Position numbers and translations under genes: made by a program
Shown: positions 24,801 to 36,591 of the stretch, in pieces
Position numbering within the stretch: the stretch's first letter is position 1
Layout of the letters: every line of letters begins with the position of its first letter
Notes under the pieces: model-generated
Databases searched by the model: none
What the model was told of the DNA's origin: nothing
Seen by the model: only the letters and a program-made list of their open reading frames with translations
DNA from: Marisa cornuarietis
Taxonomy: Eukaryota; Mollusca; Gastropoda; Architaenioglossa; Ampullariidae
Length of the DNA stretch: 64,000 bases
Direction: 5' to 3'
Assembly (NCBI GenBank): GCA_004794655.1
Contig: SMMW01000056.1
Location: 744,001 to 808,000 of the forward strand

Positions 24801-26415
24801 TTGAAACCCCTCAGCTTTACCTTGGAGATAACAGGGAGTTCCCTTCTTGTTTTAATTTTATGGCTATACTAATACCAGCATTATAACATTCTTTTAAATA
24901 CTGATAACAGAATATCATAGTGTTGAACTTCCCCAGAGAAAAGCTCAACGCATGTCAAACAAATATGAAATGTAAGACACTCTTTAAAATCTCACCACAC
25001 AATGTTTGGATGTTGCAGTTCCCTGAGAAGGGAGATTTCTCTCACTGCTGTGGATGGCACCCCCTCTTCTTCTGTTTCAAGGCGTATTTTTTTAAGTGCC
25101 ACAAGACGACTGGTCTTCTTGTTGCGGCCTTTGTAGACTACACCATATGTACCTTTACAGATTGATAGTTTAAAAACAGTTTAGCACAGCTACATGAAAC
25201 CATCAAGAAATTTCAGTGATGACAATGCTTTGAGGCATACAAAAATGATCCTGACCATTTCTCTCGTGAAGAGCTTTTAAAAGTACTCTTTAAAAAAAAC
25301 AAACAAATTCAGTTCAGGATAGAAACTAATTGCACTATAATGTAAAATAGTTTATATTATATAAAAACTATAAAACAGCTTATAAACTGGTGTAATTAGT
25401 TCTTACCCTTAATGTCTACCTATCAGCCTTCGACACTCTGATCCTTTAACCACCTTTAAGCCCAAACGCTTGAGTGAGTGTATGTTGTAGAAGTGCGTGA
25501 GTCTGTTACATGCAAATATGGTACACGGTTATTGACCATTTAATCTATGTATGGTTTATGTAAAATGGTCTGAGCAAATTTTGAAAGGCACTTTACAAAT
25601 CTTCATTATTATGTCTAAACTGAATTTTTATTTTTAATAAATTAGTACTTCTAAAAGCTCTTCTGACACCAAGCTTCTTTGAGTCCCACTAAGCCCCATC
25701 TCCTACCAAGCCCCATCAACTTGGAACAGATTACTCGTTAGCCTTCATCACTCTGATTCTGTTACCACCTTTAATTCTAAGCTTAAGATGCATCTTTTCA
25801 GAACAGCGACCCTGTCCTATGAGCACACCTAATGTGTGTCCTTATTTACTTTGTGTATGAGCAGGTATTTCTATTGTAGAAGTGAGCGGTATCTGTTATA
25901 TGGGAAATTGGTGCATGGTTGGTGGTGATTTAGTTTACTTCTGTATATCATTTCTGTACAGCACTCGAGTAAATCGTTGGAAATGCACTCTATAAATGTC
26001 TTTTATTACGTTTACACACACAAAATTTGAATAGCTTCAAAAACTCTCTACGTAACATTCCAAAATTTTTAGATCTCTTTAACGTTTTGATGAATAATAA
26101 AATAAGCATGTGACAGAAACTCAGAACCAGATTTAAGGGGGCATTAAATAGGTTAATGCAATGATAACTGGTCCCTACTATTAATAATACCACTTTATGA
26201 ATAATTGGTATAAAAATCTCAATACATTATCTTTTTACATAAAAATATGCATAGGACTAAAATTTTAGGATCCAATTTTTGAAGCATGGCACTGACAATT
26301 TACATTGAATTTAAATTAGGCCTAATCATTTACTTTAAAATTAATCAAAATATTACTTCTGAAAGAAAAGCATTTTACCTTCTCCGACCTTTTCAATTTT
26401 AACGTAATCGTCCAT
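21831..26415 (-). CDS. CDK1: Cyclin-dependent kinase 1 (cdc2)
   Basis: CDK1 is the kinase that, with A- and B-type cyclins, drives entry into mitosis. The coding exons on the minus strand are 26415-26379, 25152-24996, 24729-24606, 24265-24095, 22904-22741, 22456-22315 and 21944-21831. They total 909 bases and 302 residues, the usual CDK1 size, and every junction is GT-AG and in phase. The start ATG at 26415 has A at -3 and G at +4. Visible motifs are the glycine loop GEGTYG with inhibitory Thr14/Tyr15, catalytic Lys33 in [31 protein letters not shown] with activating Thr161, and [28 protein letters not shown] and [10 protein letters not shown] favour CDK1 over CDK2. FPCW and DPVHRISAK recall insect CDK1. 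The cyclin-binding helix reads PSTAVRE (residues 45-51) rather than PSTAIRE. Confidence 0.96.
25420..26012 (+). repeat. Two copies of an interspersed repeat in a CDK1 intron
   Basis: The segment at about 25420-25615 contains CAGCCTTC-ACACTCTGATC, ACCACCTTTAA, TTGTAGAAGTG and a tail of GCACTTTACAAATCTTCATTATTA. It is matched in order by about 25735-26012, with AGCCTTCATCACTCTGATT, ACCACCTTTAA, TTGTAGAAGTG and GCACTCTATAAATGTCTTTTATTA. Tails of the type CACTxTAxAAATxTxATTATTA are common at the ends of invertebrate short interspersed elements. The family was not identified. Confidence 0.55.
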
Positions 26416-27004
26416 CTTGATATACAACCACAAATTCAAACGTGAAATACCTGTAAGACAAAAAAATGTGTCGACCTGAATCCGAAGATAAACTAGGGGT
26501 GATGAGAATATCTTTAGTCTGATTACTGTATTGATGCACAGATATAATGCTACAAAACACAGACACACACGTTTCAAATTATAATAGTTACTGAGATTTA
26601 ATTGCTATTGGGTTCAAATTAAATTAAGATGTCACATCGCTGCATGCCACTACTTGAACCTGTCCAGAGACACCGGCCTATTTCGATCACCAATCATGAC
26701 TTACTTTGCCGCCTAAAACTCAACCGGATGTGTGAAATTTCAAAAAAAAACTTTACTAAATATTTGCTTTCGTTGCGCTTAATTACTGAACCACTATTTT
26801 AATTAATCTTATGTACCTAAAAATATTCATTTGGCATTACTGAAAGCGAGGAACCCTATTCAATGACATTACCGAGTTCATGGCACGCCAGCTAAACATT
26901 ATCTTCTGCACCCTTTTTTAAGCGTATTTAACTCTCAAAAATTTATCCACTTTAGTTAATACTATTAACTGACTAAGCTACGATCAAATTTGTAACAGTT
27001 TACC
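26379..27004 (-). other. CDK1: CDK1 5' untranslated exon and leader intron
   Basis: Upstream of the start codon a CTTACAG acceptor sits at 26457-26451 (minus strand). This implies that the first coding exon begins at 26450 with 35 untranslated bases. A matching donor, GACGCAG|GTAAAC, ends a non-coding first exon at 27004. The leader intron would be 26451-27003. This is inferred from splice motifs only. Confidence 0.5.
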
Positions 27005-27084
27005 TGCGTCATAAAAGAAAAATCGAGGATTGATTCACGAGTATGTTCTGCACACTCCTGTCCCAGGAATAGCGGCCAGTTCGA

Positions 27085-27235
27085 ATCAACCAATCAGGTT
27101 CGCTCTTTCACAGCGTTGTTGTCAACCACAAAAACACTCACCAGATGGCGCAGTACTCAAAGTTTCGGCCCGCCACGTGGTTACCGAGATCATAAAGAAC
27201 GAGACTAATCCGTCACGTGACCATTTCTCGTTCTT
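27085..27235 (-). promoter_or_regulatory. Candidate CDK1 promoter: CCAAT box and two CACGTG E-boxes
   Basis: The sequence just upstream of the inferred first CDK1 exon contains CCAATCAG at 27090-27097 and perfect CACGTG palindromes at 27174-27179 and 27214-27219. The second E-box is bracketed by a 9-base inverted repeat, AAGAACGAG (27195-27203) and CTCGTTCTT (27227-27235). CCAAT boxes are typical of cell-cycle-regulated CDK1 promoters. I see no TATA box at a fixed distance. Function is inferred. Confidence 0.45.
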
Positions 27236-27889
27236 GTTAAATAAAATTTTATAAAGTTATGGGATTTGAGAAATAAAATTTTACACAGAAACTGTTACAA
27301 AAATCTCTGTACAAATTTTGCTGCAAACGGGATTTGTTGTTCTGATACTGCATTACTATCTCAGAGTAAACGATAATCTACTATAGGAATTTACCAACTC
27401 GCAGTACTGTGATAAGTTTTCAGTTTACCATAGGATCCTAACTTGCATTTTACACCAGTACAGATCTTAGTTTCTTAACTACAGGATCATGGAAAGTTTA
27501 GTTTGCTTTTGGTTATTATTCCTTTTCAACGATCGAGTTTCAAAATGAAGTTCTTATTAATTTTCTGAAATAGTCTGCTATGAATTACTGTTTCAAAAAT
27601 AACAAAAAATCATCCACATTCCATTAAGTATTCTCTTAAACAGTAAACGGGGATGAATGCCATATGCACATTTTAAATACCTCTAAAGGGAATGTATATA
27701 TATATATGCTCTGAAGACTATATAATAACCCAGGAAAGTCACATTTTATACTCTTCAAGTTGAACAAGCCTGAGAAAATGATTTTCTTTTTCATTTACAT
27801 CTCCGTTTTCAATTAATACGGCATAATAAATTCTAGTATACAAATGTAAATGACCGACTTTCTCAAATTATGTGGCAAACTTTGAGATC

Positions 27890-30520
27890 ATCATCATCAT
27901 TCATTGGTACTCCTCGAAGAGCATTATAGGGTCGCAACACCTCCCCAGCGGAGCCGATTTTGGGCAGCCCCCCCCCCCCCCGCAGTTGGGCTCGTGTGGT
28001 TCCGGCATCCTTTGCCTCGTTCTGTACTGATCTTCACGAAGTCTGTTTTAGCCTCCCAACTCTCCTCTTCCCCTGAGGGTTCCAGTCAAGTGCCTGCCTG
28101 GCAATGGTGTCAGCCGCCGCGTGCGAAGGGGTTTCACAGTCTCGTCACTGGCGAGAGTGATCGAGCGCCCGTGATGGGCGCCTGCGTTGCGGAACGCAGG
28201 GCTGGTATACGTGTTCTATCCACCCCCACTTGCGCTTTTTGATGTCTTGACTAGTGTCATTCTGATTAGTTCTTTTCCCCAGGCTGCTGTTCAGGCCGTC
28301 TTATTCCCAGTATATGGCGAAGGCATCGATTGGTAAAAGTCTGGAGCTTGTTGTTGATGGTGTTTGTCACTCTCCAGGTTTCGGAGCCATACGTACAGTA
28401 GGACTGCCTTCACATTGGTGTTAAAGATGCGCGGGTCTTACTGCGGAGGGATAATGCTCGGGAGTTCCAGATGGGGCGCAGGTTGTTGAAAGCATGCCTT
28501 GCCTTGTTTGTGCGGCTTCTGATGTCGTCGTCCGCTTCACCGTCCTTGGTGACGATGCTCCCCAGATATGTGAAGCGGTCTGTTTCTAGGATGTTCTCTC
28601 CTTGTAGATGGTTTGGAAGTTCCTCCTTGTTGTTGTTTCTCATCACTTCTGTCTTCTTTCTGTTGATCTTTAGGTCAGTCTTCTCTGCTTCCTCTGATAG
28701 CTTACTCAGTTTAGTTTGTGCATGCTGCTGCAGATGAGATTGGAGACTAATGTCATCTGCAAAGTCCAGGTCCTTTATAGCTGTTTGGTGAAGGTCCACT
28801 GGATACTGGTGTTGTCTTGGGTTGATTTACGCATAATCCAGTCTATGACCAACAGGAAGATTGTTGGCGATAATATGCAACCATGTCTTACGCCAGTCTT
28901 CATTACAAAAGGTTTAGTGAGTTTGCTGTTATGGATCATTTGGCAGGACGAGTCTTCGTACAATTCATGGATAATTTTATGAACTTACACGGAATGCCAT
29001 AGTGGTTCATCAGTCTCCAGATGACGTCCCTGGCTACACTGTCAAACCCCTTCTCAAAATCCACAAAAGCTATATAAAGGGAGGATTGTCATTGTTTAAT
29101 TTCATGCTGTAAACTTTTGTTTAACCATATAATTTTTGCTGAAAATAATTAAATTTTTTAATCGTATCTCTTGCCTACTGGTTGTATCGAGTGTAAGAGC
29201 ATGCATGCAATTGAAGGTGTGGAAACGATAAGGTTTTGAAGAGCTGCATGGTGTGCTAGCCTGTGTACTAGTGGTGGTAAAGGAGTATGAGACTGGGTGA
29301 GGGATTCAAGTGGAGGTGTGAAGGGTGAGATGCGGGTTCGACGGTTGCAAGAGGGAGTTTGAAAGTTGGAATGTGGGCTTTGACGTTTATAAGAGGGAAT
29401 TCTTAGGGTGGGATGCTTGCTTTGACTATCGCAAGCGGGACTGTGAAGATGAGATGCGGGCTTTGACGTTTATAAGAGGGGATTCTTAGGGTGAGATGCG
29501 GGCTTTGATGTTTGTAAGCGGGGGTGTGAAGGTGGGATGCGGGCTTTGACGGTCGCAGATGGACTGTGAAGGGTGAGATGTGGGCTTTGACGTTTGTAAG
29601 TGGGGTTGTGAAGGGTGGGTTGCGGGCTTTGACGGTTGCAAGCAGGAATGTAAAGGGGGAATTTCGGGCTTTGACGTTTATATATAAGCGGGGCTTTGAA
29701 GGGTAGGATGCAGGCATTGATGGTTGCAAGCGGAAATGTGAAGGGTGGGATGAAGGCGTTGACGTTTGTAAGCGGGGGTTCAAAGGGCGGGATGCGAGCT
29801 ACATGCTGTAAAACCATCCCGGCACCTTGACGATACCGCTTCCAGAACCCTACGGGTTTTGACCACGCTACCCATCTCGGCCCCTTATTTCAGCCCGCAA
29901 AGGCCCCTCAAGGCACTCACATTTTATGCAGGCTGGGGTAGGTTCAATTCTCCAGTTCCATGCCGCCCCATGACTCTTTCTCTCTTATCGATTTGGTTGC
30001 CTACTCTTGCGTTAAAATCGCCCATGAGGAGCATCACATCATGGTTGGGGATGTCGTCTAAACCCGCTTTAAGTGCGCTAGAAAATTTGTCTTTTTCCTC
30101 TTCGTCAGCGTTGTCAATGGGGGCATAGGCTACTACAATAGATAGTTTTGTGAACTTGGAGTTTAACCTCACGTAGAGGTAGGCTTTCATTTATGGACTT
30201 CCACTGTAAGATGGCATTTGCATGTTTCCTGCTGATGATAAGGGCGACTCCTTCATGGTGGTGGGTGTCTTGCCTGCCAGACCAGATATAATGGTTTACC
30301 CAGAGTTAAGTACTTGTTTTACCGTACCTGTCCATCTGGCTTCTGCCACTGCGAGCATTGTGAAGTTGTAGCTGTTCATTTCTTTAACTTTGTGATAGCC
30401 TTCCTGTCTGGAATAAAGTCCGTAATTCCAACACTCGCGTATGATGTTTAGGTGTCAGGAGCTCCGCTATCGGGCCAGAGACTTTCTTTTGGCTTTGATC
30501 TCTTGCCGTCATAGGGCCAG
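27890..30520 (-). mobile_element. RTE-type LINE, interrupted and decayed
   Basis: On the minus strand, from high to low coordinate, there is an endonuclease fragment at 30190-29924 with YAPIDNADEEEKDKF and LLMGDFNARVG. The endonuclease start is still visible near 30490-30340. Then come AFVDFEKGFDSVARD near 29070, GVRHGCILSPTIF (28900s), LDFADDISL and FTYLGSIVTKDG (28770-28500), and a C-terminal stretch with RQALDWNPQGKRRVGRLKQT near 28120-28060. The GDFNARVG endonuclease and the ATGATGATGATG end at 27900-27890 fit the RTE/BovB clade. Frameshifts, a poly(C) tract at 27970-27983, and loss of the segment between endonuclease and RT show that it is dead. Confidence 0.8.
29325..29812 (+). repeat. 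Minisatellite, about 42-44 base unit, 11-12 copies
   Basis: The unit has the form GATGCGGGCTTTGACGTTTG followed by TAAGCGGGG and TGTGAAGGGTG. Successive copies tend to alternate between a GACGTTTGTAAG/GACGTTTATAAG version and a GACGGTTGCAAG version, giving an apparent dimeric higher-order unit of about 85 bases. The array replaces the middle of the flanking LINE. Minus-strand reading frames across it (29403-29817) are products of the repeat, not genes. Confidence 0.8.
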
Positions 30521-30609
30521 TTGCCTGGTCTGCTTCACTCCTTCTACCAGATGAAGTTATTTCTCTAGCTGTCGTTTCCGTAGCATAAAAGTTTTTAAGT
30601 GGTAGGGTT

Positions 30610-31490
30610 GCTAGCCCTATGCCCAACCCTCCTCCTTTCTCATACGGGCTTGGGACCGACAATGGCGGAGTTATTGGGAGTTGTTGCCAATCTCAAATCA
30701 ATAGAAACAGCTCACACTTTCGCTTTAAAAATATTTCTGGGAGTCCCACTACAAACTCCTAATGCCCTAGTTTATGGAGAACCATAAGATACCCCTTACA
30801 TGTGACTGTATTTGTAAAAAGTATTAAATATTGGCTACATATTTTGAACATGACTCCAAGCAGACTGCCACATAAAGCCTACAATATGTATAAAAGTCCA
30901 TACCTTTAGGCACACACGTAATACGTTATCTTCTGATTACAATTGCCCATTTTGTACAGATATGGATGAAACAGAACTTCATTTTATGTTTATGCGTCCC
31001 AGGTATACTGTTTTTCGAGAGAATTATATACCTCCAAAATTTTTTAGAAATCCTTCTATGTTTAAGTTAACACTGCTACTTAGCAGCAGCAGTAGGACAA
31101 TAATATATAAAACTGCGCTCTACATCTTAAAGGTATTATAAACCCGAAACAATGCTCTGTAACTATATGAAGTTTATAAATACACTATGTCTATTTTTTG
31201 TAAGCATTGTAAAAATTATAAATGATTACCACTCCCTGTAATACAGGCCGAGGGCCTAAGCAAAAATTTGTTGTTCTTCCTCTCTAGTTCTTTATCGGAT
31301 GTTTAAGCAAGTATTATTTTAGTACCCACATTGATGTGCCTGAGATAACAATATAAAACATTATATAACTGTATGTTCTGTATATTACATATGTTGCAGT
31401 ATATTTTTATGTAATGCATTAGAAATGTGCAAAGTCATCATGTCACCTTCCTGGGGCCGATGGTCTAAACAATAAAATATTTGATTCGAT
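30610..31490 (+). mobile_element. 3' fragment of a second LINE, opposite orientation
   Basis: In broken plus-strand frames it reads ALKIFLGVPLQTPNALVYGE, then RYPLHVTVFVKSIKYWL and LPHKAYNMYKS, then CPFCTDMDETELHFMF followed by LLSSSSRTIIYKTALYI. This is the usual C-terminus, with a CPxC...HF zinc-binding module, of a LINE ORF2 seen widely in invertebrates. It is followed by a 3' tail with AATAAAATATTTGATTCGATTCG at 31471-31493. Stops and frameshifts make it non-functional. Confidence 0.68.
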
Positions 31491-31499
31491 TCGACCTAG

Positions 31500-34400
31500 G
31501 GCCAGTACCAGTGTCTGATCAAGAAATGGGTAGTGTTTAAGTTTTCATGCTCATTTGCAAACTTATGTAGTATCACTGATTTATCAGGTGAGAACTGGCT
31601 TGGATCAGCCACGTTGCTAGACTTAACAGCTTGATGAAGACAGTCCTCCAGGGATATGTGGAAGGAGGACAATGTTCAGGTAAAAAGTGAAAGAGCTGGC
31701 TAGCAAACATGAAAGAGTAGACAGGCTGCCTAATGAGACCTCCTAACAGGTGCACAAAACCAGCCTCCATTGGTGCACCTTTACCACTGCTGCATCTCAT
31801 TGAGTCCTCCCAGCAATGGGTACCAGCAGGCTGGTTCCATGGGATGATGATTAAGTAAAACCGAGAACCTCTTATGCACACACCGAGTGACAGAACACAG
31901 AAACTGTTTGTCCTTTAAAGGGTTTATGTACACAGGGTTAATCAGCTCACTGCAATACTGTAGTAGTTAGGATGCAGTCTTCTTATTGTGTTTAACATTA
32001 GATCATATGGGTATTTTCAAACTGATGTCACAAACCTGCAGTTTTTTAAAAATCAAACTGGAAGGGCATAGAAAATGGAAAAGCGGGCAGATTTTTGTGG
32101 GTGCAAGCACCTCATGATGTTATCAAGCTGCCACCGAATTGCCCTCCGGGACAAATAAAGTGCTTTCTACCATTTTGCTTTCTTTGCTAAAATTTTATCT
32201 TGCTAGGATACAGCCATTTCCAACCCCCTCTCCCCACTTATCTTCTCAAACATACTCTTCCACACACACCTTCCTCCTGTGCATGCACATTAACACACAC
32301 ACGCTTAAGAAACTGTTCGTCATTCTTTATTCTAAAATTTTTATGCAATCAATACATGCAAACAAAAAACAAATGGGAATGAAAGAATAAGGGCAAAATA
32401 AACACAAAAAAATTAATTGCCATTAAATGATTAGACTTTTATCAGGATTTCTTAAGCAGCTACTAACAAGTAAACCTACCATAGCATAATGAACAATATG
32501 TTTAAAAGGAAAAAAACTTTTAAAATCTATGTTCAAGCAGTAATGAGTGAATTTTTTAAACTTGTAAAAATACCACTCAGGAAGATGCAAAGGGTAAAAT
32601 GTCATAAATATTTCAAAGATCACAGTTGTTTTGCAGTGTCATAGGTCTTTTGTCCCTTCTGTAGTTGGTACTAAAGTATGAAACTGTAAAAACAATAAAG
32701 AGAAAATAATGCACAGTTATGTTCAAGCAAGCTTTTTACCCCAGCTGACCAGAGCCCATTCTCTCACACATGTAATCATGTGCATGCCTGCACAGACACA
32801 CACTGCCCAGATTCAGTTTCCTATAGAAAGGAGGTAAAAATAAATATTTTACACTTGACTGTCAGATGCTTGAATGCTTGAGAAGGAATAACTTAATACT
32901 GAAGCTTAACTACATGCACTTAAGGGCTGTGCTAATCACCAAGAACAGTTGCCAAAAACACTGATTAGAAAAAAGAGCCTGAGTCACTGATGGTAGAAAC
33001 TGTCACTGTTAACAGTGATTTCAAATATTTAGTGGATCACTGTGCAATGCTCCACAATACAGCAACAGAGTGCCACAATTGCAAAAACTTGTGGATAATG
33101 GCTACAGTGATGCATTTTAAACAAATGTAACTTTTGGCTATTGTATTTAATCAGTGCCTTGTACATATTTCCAAAGTCAGTTTCTATACATTTTTGTCTA
33201 TGCTATGCATAGAACATTTAAAAAAGATTAAGCACCCATCCATCTAGGTGACAGATGTCTCAATTATGCATAACGATGAGATCAGCAATAAGACTAGTTT
33301 CACTCATTCTGAATGAGGATGGGATAAATTATAAAAATGAAGAAATTTGCAAAGACATGCCAGAAAATATTATGGCACTTGTGTACAAAGTTAACAACGT
33401 AGCATACATACATACATGTGACATACATAGCAGAAGATTCTAACGAGGCAGATGAGGCATTCCCCTCATAAACAATGACTAAATATTTATACCCCATATA
33501 TAGACTAATAACATTTCCTTCTCCTGCTATAAAGAAAAGCAAACTGCTGTCACATTACTCTAAATGAATGCCATTGTCAAATAAAAAAAAGAAAAGAAAA
33601 TGCAATGGTTATGATGGTATAATCATCTTTAACAGGCACTTTTTACTATTTTACAAATATACAAACATGTGGCAATGATGTTCCAGGAGCAATATGTAGT
33701 GAACCAAAACTTCATTTAAAAAAAAACAACCATGAAATCAGTTTACTTCGTCTGTTTCACTTGGAGATTTGTGCAACAACTACAGAAACACCAAAACTCC
33801 TAATGAAGCCATACTGATATTGTTCCACATATGATCCACATGCCATTGGAAGCAATATATTAAAAAAAAAATCAAGATACAGACCAATACAGAATAAATG
33901 CATGCACAAAATGCTGGTTTCCTTTCATTACTGCATGTCCACATTTTCAATAGCCTGCATATATTCTGCACCACCAAAACTGAAATCCTGAGCTGGTAAT
34001 TTATTGTTGCCTTATTCATTGCTCTGTACATGTCCATTACATAAACTGAGCAAGCTTAAGATTTGTCTTGTCTCACCACTTCTCTAAAAACAATGTAATG
34101 AACTTCATTTCTCAAGCCAGATTAGGTTGAAATGCTTCTTACAATTTTGCTGAATACTGATTTCTGGATTTCACAGAATCTCTTTAAAGAACATATTTAT
34201 TAAATATTAGACCATTCTTTAATTTACTTAAATCTGTACTGTGTATGGTGGGATCTTCTCTTTTGACAGAAAGTTGTCAAACCTGTAATATCTATTCCAG
34301 TCTACAGAAGTTCTACAAAAGTTAACTACAAAGTGGCAACGAAATTGCATTCTTGTGGCCTGGGTCAAAGCATTTAAAACCACTATTTTTGTCTTCTTTT

Positions 34401-36591
34401 TTAAATCCCTGTACCCAAGGAGTTCAATAAATAGTATACAAAATAGGCATATGCCCCTGTTATTTGCATAATATATAAGGCAGCAAGGGATGAAAAAAAA
34501 TATAGCTCTACCCCCCATGAATGTTTCCAAAGTTTTTCAAAGTGTTAATGCATAAATTTAAAAGAAAAATCTGAAATAAAAGCACCACAACAGCAGAAAA
34601 AATGATGGGTATGTAAAGCATCCTTTTGAATGAGAAAAGAATTAAAAGTTGCAATGTTATTTTATAATACACATTGCAATACACATGAATATTGCAAACT
34701 TCTCATGTTGGAGGTGAAATAGGAAGGCACATTGCTTTTGAGTAGAAGGAATGAATGAGATTTTAAGCCATCAAGAAAAATTGTTAAAAAAATAGAAGTA
34801 CACACTGAGAAAAGAACAATTTAGTTGAACTCCTGATCTAGGGTTAGAGTATTCTTGTGAAACCACCGAAAGCATCTGACAGGTAGATAGTGAGAAGTGT
34901 GGACCACAGGTGTAAACCTCACTGCTGGTACGTCATTTCTGTCTTGATGAAGCAAGTGTTCACAGGACCACTAACTGAGATATGACATAGTTTTTGCGTC
35001 AAAATAAAACACTGCCAACCAATCCAGTTATTTTTTAGTAAAATGTTATTGCAGTGTTCTCTCAGGAGTGTACAGAAAAGTAACGCATCTCAGAAAACAG
35101 TATGAAATGAAAGGGTAGATTCTAGGACAGAAAATATTATGCATGCTTGCATACATGCATGGATGTTCATGCATGCGCTTACACACACTCTTGTAAGAAG
35201 CACACAAATCCTAAAAAATGACATTAAAGTAAACATCAGCTGTGCACCATAAATAATGCCAATACTGCTTATAACACTGGCCACTCACAATGTCAAGTTT
35301 AGGTAGTTTTATTTGGTTCATCTTCAAAGCAAGGTGTGCTTGGTATGGAATCTCTGTGCCGATCACATTCTGCTAAAGAACACCCCACTGAAGTAGGAGA
35401 AACCAAGCTTTCTCCTCTGGCTAAGTTTGTGCTTCTATCCCTGGAAGTTATTAGCAAACAATTAAAAACAATGGTGGAACAATCTGTTTTACATAGACAC
35501 AAACAGTATCAATGAAGGTATCAACAGTAACACATAATGAAGGGTATCTACAAGCATATATATTTTAAAATAGATTTTCATACATAAATAAAAAAACAAT
35601 GAGAATCACTTTCTTGTTGTCAAAAATGTATATTATTGAACTGCTCCAAAAATAATATTAAAAAAGTTAAGAATACTGTATTTCTAGGTATCTGGCGTTT
35701 GATTCTAGAAAAGATGTTTAAAAAACATTATTTGTTCTTAATTCTAGTTCATTTTCTGGTCAAATACATGCATTTTCTATAATTCAGCCAAACCATTATC
35801 ACGCAATCCTTAAACCTGTAATGAGATAGCCCATGTAACTGATTACAGACTTATGACAAAACGTTAAATGGTAAATGACAGTAAAACCTCTTTAGTAAGA
35901 CTAATAAAATCTGCCCAAATCTTCTCTGAAAGGGAAACTGGCAAATCTACTTTTATTTCAAAAGCTATGACACCAAAAACCTACAAATTCAATGTTTTAT
36001 TTCATTTTTTATTTTTAGGAGATATCTAAATTGCATAATAAACGTCTTAAAACTGTGTAATTGTCTCCAATTTTATATGTCCTGTACAAATCTTAACTGT
36101 CTTTGTTTTTCTACACCTTTAGCTACTTCAGAGTCAAGGTGATCCTTAATCATTCTAGCTTTGTATCATACTTATTGGTTCTGCTATTTATTGTACTTTT
36201 TAAAAAAAAGTTTGTGGAGGAACTAACTCTTCAACTACAACTGATTTGCACTAGTTTACAAACAGATACCAAGAAGCATCTTTTAAAATGTTCTTTAACA
36301 TCTGATTTCTGCAAAATACTGCAACAGAATTCACAGTCAGTCCCAAGTCACACTGGGGAAGTATTCACAACAAAGATCACATTTATACAGTAAGTAATGT
36401 CTGTCGAATTGTGAGATGCATCTAAGAGTGAATTGCAACAGTAATGTCTTAGTAAAGAGGCTCTACTGTTTTAAAAAAAATTCTTTCAGATGTTTTTAGA
36501 CTCCAATGTATACAAGTTACTGATATCAATACTGATTCAGGATTAAGAAAACAGTGACAGAAAACACAAATCACACACAGAGCTGAGGTAC
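31500..36591. other. AT-rich stretch without recognised gene
   Basis: The part nearest 36591 is presumably the 3' untranslated region of SNX16. I see no exon with splice signals and homology here. Several possible minus-strand poly(A) signals exist, so the transcript end is not assigned. Reading frames such as 31573-31881 and 34228-34530 have no recognisable motifs. Confidence 0.4.

Noticed and set aside
29403..29817. Two minus-strand frames of 115-126 residues with a proline-rich repeat
   Set aside because: They are translations of the 42-44 base minisatellite, with no independent coding evidence.
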